Source: SKLM01 sp964542755 (GTDB lineage Bacteria; Chloroflexota; Anaerolineae; B4-G1). Taken from it: 5,007 bases of DNA. The position numbers were made by a program, and so were the translations under genes. The notes beneath the pieces were generated by a model that made no database searches, was not told the origin of the DNA, and worked only from the letters and a program-made list of their open reading frames with translations. The first letter of the stretch is position 1, and each line of letters starts with the position of its first letter. Shown one piece after another: positions 1 to 5,007 of this stretch. The DNA is taken from the NCBI GenBank assembly GCA_964542755.1, contig CAZIWL010000224.1, forward strand, positions 1 to 5,007, given 5' to 3'.

Positions 1-482
1 CCCCGCTTCCCCGACCCGCCGTGAGACCCCCGACGCGTCTCCTCTCTCGCCTGACGAGCCAGGTCCCTCAAGTTCTCGGCGATCGCCTCATGGTCGGCGG
101 GCCGTTTCTCCTTCAGGATATGATAGATCTCATCGGCGACCACAGCCCCAATGAAGTGGATCGCCTCGTGCCGCGAGTAACCGGCCTTCAACAGGGCCTC
201 GAGAGCCTCCGCCACCTCTGGCGGAGTACCTTCGGCGAGTTGGTTCTCCACCGTGGTGTGGACGGTCGCGTGCATAAAGGGATTGACCTCGTCCATCAGC
301 ACGTCCTTCGTTCCCATGGTTTCAGCCTTCTCCCAGATCTCATGGTACTCAGGATGCCGTTCCATCACCTCGGCCAGCCGGGCATCCTCGCCCTCCAGGT
401 CGCCGCCCGCCTGGGAGATCTCCCAGATACGCTGGAAGCGAGCCTGGGTGAGTTCGCGCAACTCCGTGATGTCTTCACTCAT
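1..482 (-). CDS. DUF1841-like protein, 3' end outside window
   Basis: The frame is open from ATG at 482 to the window edge, giving 160 codons with no stop. The start is fixed by a strong AAGGAG 10 bases upstream. I assign the DUF1841 family from its landmarks: an N-terminal helix with FQRIWE (16-21), HPEYH (43-47), NPFMHATVH (67-75), and a second helical block SRHEAIHFIGAVVADEIYH (103-121). The function of this family is not established. The protein looks soluble and all-helical, with no signal peptide or membrane segment. Two HxxxH pairs (H71/H75 and H105/H109, the latter written HEAIH) plus acidic residues D117 and E118 could form a metal site in a helical bundle; that is my inference. After about residue 143 the chain becomes charged and Gly/Arg-rich, so the domain is probably complete and a tail or further domain continues off the window. 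The gene stands apart from ylxP, with hairpins between them, so it may have its own promoter, though I could not identify one. Confidence 0.75.
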   Translation of the reverse strand, partial: MSEDITELRELTQARFQRIWEISQAGGDLEGEDARLAEVMERHPEYHEIWEKAETMGTKDVLMDEVNPFMHATVHTTVENQLAEGTPPEVAEALEALLKAGYSRHEAIHFIGAVVADEIYHILKEKRPADHEAIAENLRDLARQAREETRRGSHGGSGKR

Positions 483-492
483 TGCAGCCCTT

Positions 493-498
493 CTCCTT
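493..498 (-). promoter_or_regulatory. Ribosome binding site of the DUF1841-like gene
   Basis: AAGGAG on the minus strand lies 10 bases before the ATG at 482. It decides the start of this gene and contrasts with ylxP next door, which has no such site. Confidence 0.75.
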
Positions 499-524
499 GG
501 AACGATGCATGCCGCCAAGACAAC

Positions 525-546
525 GGTCCAAGACGCCTCTTGGACC
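525..546 (-). terminator. Candidate intrinsic terminator after ylxP
   Basis: This is a perfect 9-bp inverted repeat (GGTCCAAGA and TCTTGGACC) around a 4-base loop. Reading the minus strand it is followed by GTTGTCTTGG, which is T-rich but not a true T-run, so termination may be weak. It lies about 120 bases after the ylxP stop and about 40 bases before the DUF1841-like start. The sequence CCAAGAC also occurs just outside the stem (515-521), so the CCAAGA arm could instead pair with that second TCTTGG. Alternatives are an attenuator or 5' leader element of the downstream gene, or a protein-binding palindrome. Confidence 0.45.
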
Positions 547-550
547 TATG

Positions 551-578
551 CTGAGCGTCTCAGTCACTCGTCAGTGAC
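551..578 (-). other. Two adjacent small hairpins in the ylxP/DUF1841 gap
   Basis: Two perfect short inverted repeats sit side by side. GTCACT and AGTGAC (563-578) enclose a 4-base loop. CTGAG and CTCAG (551-563) enclose a 3-base loop and share one base with the first. They lie just before the stronger stem at 525-546 in the direction of transcription. They could be part of a folded 3' or 5' untranslated region. The stems are short enough that chance cannot be excluded. Confidence 0.3.
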
Positions 579-609
579 CACTTCACAACGGGTCCCACGG
601 GTGATGTCT

Positions 610-626
610 CGTGGAGAGCCGCCACG
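610..626 (-). other. Short inverted repeat after ylxP
   Basis: CGTGG and CCACG pair around a 7-base GC-rich loop, about 40 bases past the ylxP stop. Only five base pairs are formed and no T-run follows on the minus strand, so it is a poor terminator on its own. It is listed as one of a group of four hairpins between 525 and 626. I see no gene in the 185-base gap at 483-667. Confidence 0.2.
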
Positions 627-667
627 GCCAAGCACGTCAACGACCGCCAGACAGGCCGCGTGGAGGC

Positions 668-955
668 TCAGAACGTCTCGATGTGCCAGTCCACCACCTG
701 CACCTCGGGACGGTGCGTCTGAACCCACTCCACAACCTTCTCCAGGAAACGCTGCACGTACCCGGGGTCGTTGTTCGCCACCGTCACCAGGGCAACCTCG
801 GCCGTCTGCCACGCGTCGTTGAACCCCACCTCGGCCGTAGAGACGTTGAACTCCTTGCGCAGGCGGATGAGGAGCGGCTTCAGAACGCTCCGTTTGCCCT
901 TGAGGGACCGGTTGCCCGGGATACGTAGCTCGATGCTGCAGGCGCCGATGATCAT
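668..955 (-). CDS. ylxP: DUF503 (YlxP-like) family protein
   Basis: This is a 95-residue protein, close to the usual size for DUF503; Bacillus subtilis YlxP belongs to this family. It opens with MIIGACSIELRIPGNRSLK. It carries the signature SLKGKRSVLKPLLIRLRKEF (17-36), then NVSTAEVGFNDAWQTAEVAL (37-56), and ends in DWHIETF, which matches the family's length and ending. The fold is a small alpha/beta domain with no signal or membrane segment. In Firmicutes the gene sits in the nusA-infB-rbfA cluster, which suggests a link to translation or ribosome assembly, but its biochemical role is not settled. Here none of those neighbours is present. The start ATG fits the family N-terminus exactly, yet the bases before it (GGATCACTCCT) contain no Shine-Dalgarno sequence. 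A repeat array replaces the usual leader. A good promoter at 1052-1079 should drive the gene separately from lipM. Confidence 0.93.
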   Translation of the reverse strand: MIIGACSIELRIPGNRSLKGKRSVLKPLLIRLRKEFNVSTAEVGFNDAWQTAEVALVTVANNDPGYVQRFLEKVVEWVQTHRPEVQVVDWHIETF

Positions 956-959
956 AGGA

Positions 960-1029
960 GTGATCCGTGAGACGTGATCCGTAAGACGGAATCCGTAAGA
1001 CGTAATGCGTGAGACGTAATGCGTGATGG
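960..1029 (-). repeat. Ten-unit heptad repeat in the ylxP leader
   Basis: Seventy bases divide without gaps into ten 7-mers. On the plus strand these are GTGATCC, GTGAGAC, GTGATCC, GTAAGAC, GGAATCC, GTAAGAC, GTAATGC, GTGAGAC, GTAATGC and GTGATGG. The loose consensus is GTRAKVC, with a stronger 14-base period because GTRAGAC alternates with a second type. The last unit is degenerate. On the coding strand of ylxP the array ends 4 bases before the ATG, and by the promoter call it is entirely transcribed. The units are direct repeats, so they predict no strong hairpin. The array does not encode a protein in any supported frame. It resembles in kind the heptanucleotide tandem repeats known between genes in some bacteria, such as the STRR repeats of cyanobacteria, but the unit differs. 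Confidence 0.9.
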
Positions 1030-1051
1030 CCCGGTTGTGGTGCTTAGTGTG

Positions 1052-1079
1052 AGTATAGCACGCGGGAGATGCTCGTCAA
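1052..1079 (-). promoter_or_regulatory. Sigma-70-type promoter of ylxP, overlapping the lipM stop
   Basis: On the minus strand TTGACG (1079-1074) is a 5-of-6 match to the -35 consensus. It is followed by a 16-base spacer and TATACT (1057-1052), a 5-of-6 match to the -10 consensus. The expected transcription start is near 1045, giving a leader of about 90 nt that contains the whole heptad repeat. The TGA stop of lipM (1078-1076) is embedded in the -35 box. The call rests on sequence alone, but it is the best promoter match I found in the window. Confidence 0.7.
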
Positions 1080-1885
1080 ATGGTGTTGTTCCAGGTCTCC
1101 GTGCCGTACTTCTCGCGCCGCAGCCTCTCTGCCGTGGCCTGCTCCCGTTCGCTCAGATTCCCTGCGGACAGCTCGAGGTTCAGCGCCTGGCCGAAGCCCG
1201 CGATCACCGCAGCGGCCGCCTCGCGCCAATCGACTCTGCGACCGATGGCGCGCTCGACTGTCGTGGCCCGTACCCGGACCCGATCCGGATCGGGATGCTG
1301 TGCCAGAAGTGGGCAGATACGCCCGATGTCCCCCTGCAGAGGAATGGACCCGTGCTGCAACACGACGCCCTGAGCTCGCATTTGCGCGCTGCCGACCAGC
1401 TTCTTACCCCCAGCGGTGATCTCGTAGTCCGACGGAGCCTCGAAACAGACCGGTCCTTCCTCCGCTCCAGCGTCGACCCGTTGGTCCGCCTCGATGTCGG
1501 GCACGCCGAGATGCTCCAGGCCACGGATCAAGGCCCCGCTCAACCGCCGATAGCTCTCGACCACAGAACCGAGCACCCGCGGATCATCGTGGGGGACGAT
1601 CAGACTGTACGTCACTTCGTCGATGTGCAGGATCGCGCGCCCGCCCGTCGGGCGGCGCACCAGGTCGTATCCGACAGCCCTCAGCGCGCCGCGGTCGGCG
1701 TCATCCACCGGCTGCCCGCGGCCGAGCGACAAGCACGGAGGAGCCCAGGCGTAGAGCCGCAGCGTCGGGCCCGCCTTTTCCTCGGCCACGGCCCTCAATA
1801 TCGCCTCGTCGACGGCCATATTCGTAGCACCATCGCCCGGCGCATCCTGGATCAAGCGCCACATTCTCATTCGATAGTCCGGCAT
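1076..1885 (-). CDS. lipM: Octanoyltransferase LipM-like (lipoate/biotin ligase-fold family)
   Basis: The 269-residue product belongs to the BPL/LplA/LipB fold and aligns along its full length with LipM of Bacillus. LipM moves octanoyl from octanoyl-ACP to GcvH, the first step of lipoate assembly in the cytoplasm. Visible landmarks are WRLIQ and NMAVDEA near the N-terminus, RRPTGGRAILH (77-87), EVTYSLIV (90-97), VCFEAPSDYEI (146-156), GGKKLVGSAQ (159-168), GVVLQHGSI (173-181) and a C-terminal KYGTETWN. Cys147 in VCFEAP corresponds to the acyl-accepting cysteine of LipM, which true lipoate ligases (LplA) lack. Lys162 is the expected conserved lysine. I prefer the ATG at 1885, because GGGGAG lies 12 bases before it. 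A GTG at 1894 would add three residues but leaves that site only 3 bases away. No lipA, gcvH or lipL is nearby, so the substrate is inferred. A LipL-like or ligase role is less likely but possible. Confidence 0.88.
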   Translation of the reverse strand: MPDYRMRMWRLIQDAPGDGATNMAVDEAILRAVAEEKAGPTLRLYAWAPPCLSLGRGQPVDDADRGALRAVGYDLVRRPTGGRAILHIDEVTYSLIVPHDDPRVLGSVVESYRRLSGALIRGLEHLGVPDIEADQRVDAGAEEGPVCFEAPSDYEITAGGKKLVGSAQMRAQGVVLQHGSIPLQGDIGRICPLLAQHPDPDRVRVRATTVERAIGRRVDWREAAAAVIAGFGQALNLELSAGNLSEREQATAERLRREKYGTETWNNTI

Positions 1886-1897
1886 TGAGTACACTCT

Positions 1898-1903
1898 CTC
1901 CCC
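1898..1903 (-). promoter_or_regulatory. Probable ribosome binding site of lipM
   Basis: GGGGAG on the minus strand is 12 bases before the ATG at 1885 and only 3 bases before an alternative GTG at 1894, so it favours the ATG. The rest of the roughly 120-base gap up to 2007 holds a purine-rich stretch and a weak 4-bp GC stem. I found no convincing promoter or terminator there, so lipM could be read through from the upstream gene. Confidence 0.45.
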
Positions 1904-2007
1904 GATGTCCGATTACGAGGTCTTCACCCAACGTCACGAGGTGCACAAACCAGCATAGCGGCCCTGAAAGCGGGGCACCCGTTCTGCCCTTCCTCTCTCC
2001 CGCCGTC

Positions 2008-4320
2008 CTATGCCCCGGAGATCCGCTCCTCTCGAACCTGCACGCCGAACACCGCCAGACGCTCCCTCACGTCTGAAAGACGTCCCGTGGGGACCACGGC
2101 CAGCGCCCGATCGCCAGCCCTAAAGGGTCTCAGCAAGGACGCCAAATCCGGGTCTTTCTCCCGCAGCTCCTCCAACGCCTGCCGATCACGGAAAGCAATC
2201 AAGGTGAGCGTCTCCGTGTTCGCCGATCCATAGTAGCGTCCTTCCGCCTTGATCCAGCGGATCACGGTTTCAGGCAGCTGACCACGGTGAAGCCGCCCGA
2301 GCTCGTCAAGCAGATCCAGAACACGCTTGCGGCTCCCGCCCGCGCGCCGGACGGACGCCGGCGTCAGACGCCACGTGCCGTCCCCGTCGGGTTCGGCTAG
2401 CTTCGCCAGCCGCGAGCGGACCTGAAAGCCCGGAACCGCATGCGCAGCCTCGATCAACCCATCCTCGTGAACGATGACGCTGTCGTCCGCGGACGCGGGC
2501 TCCGCGGATGCGCGGGCTGGGAGGAAGCCTCGTCCCGCCAGAGCCGCAACCAGCACACCCCGCTGCCCATCCCTCACCAGGGCCACGCTGGGGGCCACTG
2601 CCCGCGACAGGTGTTGGTCGATCTCCGGGTCGTCCAACAAGGCCCGCAGCTCGTTGTCCCCGGCAGCTTCCAGCAGGTCGACGCCGCGACGGAAGACGAA
2701 GCGTTCCTGAGACCTGGCCCAGCCATCGATAGAGCGCCGCACGTTCTGCGGCAGTCCCGTCTCGCTCTTCGTCTCCAGAAACACCATCACCTGGGCCGCC
2801 GTCACACCCCATCGACGGGCCTGATCCAGGGACGCCCGCGAGAGGTGGTACCCAAACACAGCCCGGTCCACACGCTGACGTTCAGCACAGATATCCAGCC
2901 GGGCTAGCGTGTCGAGTCCCACCGGCCCCATCGCAATCACGTCGAACGTGGGCTGCACCACGACCTTCCCACCCCCGTCGGACTGGCCTTCCAGGTCGGC
3001 CGGGGTCCGCCCGCTGAGCAGCGCGTGGCCCGCCTCGGTCACCTTGAACCTGCTTGCGGTGTCACCATCAACTCCCAGTTCCACCACGCCCGCTTCGTGA
3101 AGGAAGCCGCGCAAACACTGCTCGATGAAGGTGAGTTCGGCTCGCTGGAAGAACGGTACCCCGTGAGCGACAGGTTGGCCGTAAGCCTGCTGAAAAGGAC
3201 TGCGTCTCAACCGCTGCCCCCCGAACCGCTCCGGGAAGAGGAACGCTTCATACGCCTCCTGGACAGCCACCAGGACGTCTTCCCTCTCCAGCCACACATC
3301 CGGCCCCAGGTCAGCCAACGTGGCTCTCAGAATGCGCCGCGCCTCAGCGTAGCGCGGCGAGTACACCTCAACCTGCGAGTCCAAGCCTGACACTCCGCCC
3401 ATCGACTGCCAGACATCCAGGCACGCCAGCAGCTGCTGACCCGAAGACTGCGCCCAGAACCGAGGTATCAGGCCGTCGTCGGGGGCAACGGCGCAAAGGA
3501 AGCCGCCCTTGCGCTCTGCCAGCCCCAGGCCTTCGAGCAATCGACGCAGCAGATGGAGACGCGTCGCTTCGTCCTCCCGCTGCGCATCCTCCAGGCTGGT
3601 ATCTTGTGCCAACAACGTCTCATTGATGGCGCGCAATGACCGCTTACCTACGAAGCCAGACTTGATCAGGCGCACATCGCCTCTGCGCACCAGATCCCAG
3701 GTCAGGTAGAGATCACGCAGGAGGACGTCCGGCGCACCCCGCTCCACCCTATCGGGTTTCCACGCTTCAGGGGTCAGCGGCCCCGCCTCCGGATCGGGGA
3801 GGTGCCGCCTGACAGCCTCCGGGACGTAGATGGTAGCCGCTGGATGAAGCCGGACCTTGTAAGGGGTCCCGCCGTAGTTGTTTCTCGGGTCACGACTGAA
3901 GGCCAACCCATGGAGGGTAAGCCGCGCCATCACGTCCTCGAAGACCGGCGAATCCAACTGCGACACCGTGCCCACGTAATTGCTTTCTGCGTAAGGAGCT
4001 CCCAACCCATAGACCCCGCCTCGGCGGAACCTGCCGGGTGCTGACGGCTCTTCGACCAGCCCCTCATCCAGCAGCGTCTGCCGAAGGCGAACAGTGGCCA
4101 TCTCGCCTCCGAGGTGGAGCAGCCGGTAGAGCACGCCCCGAGCTCGCCCGTCGAGGCACATCACGGACGACCGGATGCGCTCCCCGGTGAAGTAATTTGC
4201 CGTCATCTCCGCCACCAGATCGTCCTTGCGGAGATCAGCCTCCAGCCCCGCGACCTCGGCCATTCTCTGGAGTGCCCGGTAGTGATAGGTTTCGAGCAGG
4301 TCGATGATTTCTCCGGTCAC
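2008..4320 (-). CDS. XPB/Ssl2 N-terminal-like (Helicase_C_3) protein with two modules
   Basis: The product has 770 residues, close to Mycobacterium Rv0862c, a protein of this family encoded beside an XPB helicase. The N-terminus (about 10-80) looks like a SAP-like or winged-helix segment (LRKDDLVAEM, then RARGVLYRLLHLGGEM). A helical middle follows, with winged-helix-like stretches near 385-435. Residues 452-602 form a recognisable Helicase_C_3 module: VVVQPTFDVIAM, ERQRVDRAVFGYHLSRASLD, LPQNVRRSIDGWA. Residues 616-765 repeat the same plan: VIVHEDG, WRLTPASVRRA, LPETVIRWI, LEELREKDPDLASLL. No Walker motifs or DEAD box are visible, so this is not itself a helicase. By family it may bind DNA or an XPB partner in repair or transcription, but its role is not established. 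It starts with GTG one base after the upstream stop and ends with TAG. No signal peptide or membrane segment is seen. Confidence 0.85.
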   Translation of the reverse strand: MTGEIIDLLETYHYRALQRMAEVAGLEADLRKDDLVAEMTANYFTGERIRSSVMCLDGRARGVLYRLLHLGGEMATVRLRQTLLDEGLVEEPSAPGRFRRGGVYGLGAPYAESNYVGTVSQLDSPVFEDVMARLTLHGLAFSRDPRNNYGGTPYKVRLHPAATIYVPEAVRRHLPDPEAGPLTPEAWKPDRVERGAPDVLLRDLYLTWDLVRRGDVRLIKSGFVGKRSLRAINETLLAQDTSLEDAQREDEATRLHLLRRLLEGLGLAERKGGFLCAVAPDDGLIPRFWAQSSGQQLLACLDVWQSMGGVSGLDSQVEVYSPRYAEARRILRATLADLGPDVWLEREDVLVAVQEAYEAFLFPERFGGQRLRRSPFQQAYGQPVAHGVPFFQRAELTFIEQCLRGFLHEAGVVELGVDGDTASRFKVTEAGHALLSGRTPADLEGQSDGGGKVVVQPTFDVIAMGPVGLDTLARLDICAERQRVDRAVFGYHLSRASLDQARRWGVTAAQVMVFLETKSETGLPQNVRRSIDGWARSQERFVFRRGVDLLEAAGDNELRALLDDPEIDQHLSRAVAPSVALVRDGQRGVLVAALAGRGFLPARASAEPASADDSVIVHEDGLIEAAHAVPGFQVRSRLAKLAEPDGDGTWRLTPASVRRAGGSRKRVLDLLDELGRLHRGQLPETVIRWIKAEGRYYGSANTETLTLIAFRDRQALEELREKDPDLASLLRPFRAGDRALAVVPTGRLSDVRERLAVFGVQVREERISGA

Positions 4321-4321
4321 C

Positions 4322-5007
4322 TCACCAAGCCCCCTCCTCGGGATCGACGCTGCTCACCGTCTGGGGCGTGTGGCCCGCCTCCCGGAGCTCCTCCACCAGG
4401 CAGTCGACGGCTCCCTCTGGGATCACGACCAGCCGCGACGAGACCTCGGCGACCAGGTGCTCCTCCAGAGACGTGATCGCCTTCATCTCGGCGAGCGCGT
4501 ATTCATCGCTGAACTCGATCACCGTCACATCCTCGTAGAGCCGCAGGCGGCCGTAGCCCTCCCACCAATCGGTCAGCTGGTCCCCGATAGTGTCCGGCAT
4601 CGGTGCGGGAAGGTGCTCCTCCCACGTCTCGATGATGTTCGAGAGCGTGGTGCCAGCGTCGAAGGCCTCAAGGCACGCCGCTCCGTCCAACCGGTACTCG
4701 AATCGATCAGGGCTGGTGCTCTGAAGGCGCGCAATCGCGTTCAGAAGTCCGTGACCGCGGCCGCTCAGTGCTCCGGGGCGGACGGAGACGGTCATGCCCT
4801 CTGCCGAGAATGCCCCTTCCCCCCCTTCTGCCGCGCTCGCGGCCGGCGCGTGCGGTGACGCGGGCGGCGCGTCCGCGCGATCCCAGTAAAGATCGCCCAG
4901 CCCGTAGAACCTCACGTGGGTCAGCCGCGCGCCGTCGAAAGCGAGATCCGCTAGCCCGAGCCAGTGTAGCGGTCCTGTGAGCATGCCGCGGATAAACCGA
5001 CCCTGGA
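4322..5007 (-). CDS. XPB/Ssl2 N-terminal-like protein, 5' end outside window
   Basis: The frame stays open to the window edge, giving 227 residues before TGA at 4324-4322. The methionine at 4984 is internal: the chain before it reads QGRFIRG and continues into MLTGPLHWLGLADL, a motif I associate with the middle of this family. An Ala/Pro/Gly-rich linker (about 4780-4870) separates it from a C-terminal module (about 4349-4795) with MTVSVRPG, RFEYRLDGAACLEAFDAG, LPAPMPDTIGDQLTDWWEGYG and LVVIPEGAVDCLVEELREAG. This follows the same plan as the two modules of the next gene, so the two proteins are probably paralogues or two parts of one assembly. No helicase motor motifs are in the visible part; they could lie upstream only if the protein is a fusion. 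The downstream gene begins one base after the stop, which indicates one transcript. Confidence 0.75.
   Translation of the reverse strand, partial: QGRFIRGMLTGPLHWLGLADLAFDGARLTHVRFYGLGDLYWDRADAPPASPHAPAASAAEGGEGAFSAEGMTVSVRPGALSGRGHGLLNAIARLQSTSPDRFEYRLDGAACLEAFDAGTTLSNIIETWEEHLPAPMPDTIGDQLTDWWEGYGRLRLYEDVTVIEFSDEYALAEMKAITSLEEHLVAEVSSRLVVIPEGAVDCLVEELREAGHTPQTVSSVDPEEGAW
4333..4339 (-). promoter_or_regulatory. Ribosome binding site inside the upstream gene, fixing the GTG start
   Basis: GAGGAGG lies 12 bases before the GTG at 4320 and is formed by the Glu-Glu-Gly codons near the end of the upstream gene. The TGA stop sits between it and the GTG, with one base separating stop and start. This supports both the GTG start and coupled translation of the two genes. 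The spacing is slightly long. Confidence 0.6.

Noticed and set aside
525..600. A T-box riboswitch, suggested by GTGGGACCCG followed by a strong stem
   Set aside because: The match to the conserved T-box core is imperfect, no specifier-loop structure is visible, and the downstream gene is not a tRNA synthetase or amino acid gene.
612..640. TTGACG at 640-635 as a -35 box for the DUF1841-like gene
   Set aside because: At spacings of 16 to 18 bases the -10 position reads CTCTCC, TCTCCA or CTCCAC, none of which resembles TATAAT.
21..822. Overlapping plus-strand open frames across the DUF1841-like and ylxP region
   Set aside because: They are compositionally biased, match no family I recognise, and lie opposite coding sequence with clear family motifs on the minus strand.
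956..966. GGATCACTCCT before the ylxP start resembles the 3' end of 16S rRNA
   Set aside because: It has the same sense as the 16S tail, so it cannot pair with the anti-Shine-Dalgarno. GGATCAC is just one variant of the heptad repeat, so the likeness is probably coincidence.
960..1029. The repeat array as a CRISPR
   Set aside because: The units are only 7 bases, directly abutting, with no unique spacers and no cas genes.
1019..1888. Long plus-strand open frame of 289 codons opposite lipM
   Set aside because: It mirrors a well-conserved minus-strand enzyme, is rich in Arg, Pro and Ala, and shows no family motif. It is a typical GC-driven antisense shadow.
1886..2007. A promoter with TATGCT as the -10 upstream of lipM
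   Set aside because: No -35-like sequence occurs at a suitable distance, so I could not support a promoter in this gap.
4322..4984. Treating the Met at 4984 as the start of a 220-residue protein
   Set aside because: The frame continues upstream without a stop to the window edge, and the preceding residues RFIRG join a motif typical of the middle of this family. The gene is truncated by the window.

Overview
The window is GC-rich and reads as ordinary bacterial chromosome. All five protein genes I can support lie on the minus strand, so transcription runs from position 5007 towards position 1. The gene set is an XPB/Ssl2 N-terminal-like (Helicase_C_3) pair, a LipM-type octanoyltransferase, a YlxP/DUF503 protein and a DUF1841-like protein. 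Together with the high GC and a heptad repeat between genes, this suggests Chloroflexota, or less likely Actinomycetota or a related lineage. That assignment is inference; no rRNA or marker gene is present. I see no mobile element, CRISPR array, tRNA, rRNA or defence system.

Layout in transcription order. (1) 5007-4322 is the 3' part of a gene whose start lies outside the window; its product ends in an XPB/Ssl2 N-terminal-like module. (2) 4320-2008 starts with GTG one base after the previous stop codon and encodes a 770-residue protein of the same family, with two copies of that module in its C-terminal half. The two genes look translationally coupled. An XPB-type helicase, the usual neighbour of such proteins, would have to lie upstream, beyond 5007. 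(3) A gap of about 120 bases without a clear promoter leads to lipM (1885-1076). (4) A very good sigma-70-type promoter overlaps the lipM stop codon and should drive ylxP (955-668). The predicted leader of about 90 nt is mostly a ten-unit heptad repeat (960-1029) that stops 4 nt before the start codon, and there is no Shine-Dalgarno sequence. (5) A 185-base gap with several hairpins, one a candidate terminator (525-546), precedes a DUF1841-like gene (482 to beyond position 1) that has a strong ribosome binding site.

Functionally this is a junction of unrelated housekeeping genes: a DNA-repair or transcription-associated pair, a lipoate-assembly enzyme, and two conserved small proteins of unknown function. 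The least ordinary features are the heptad-repeat leader of ylxP and the duplicated XPB-like modules. I found no convincing new multi-gene system.
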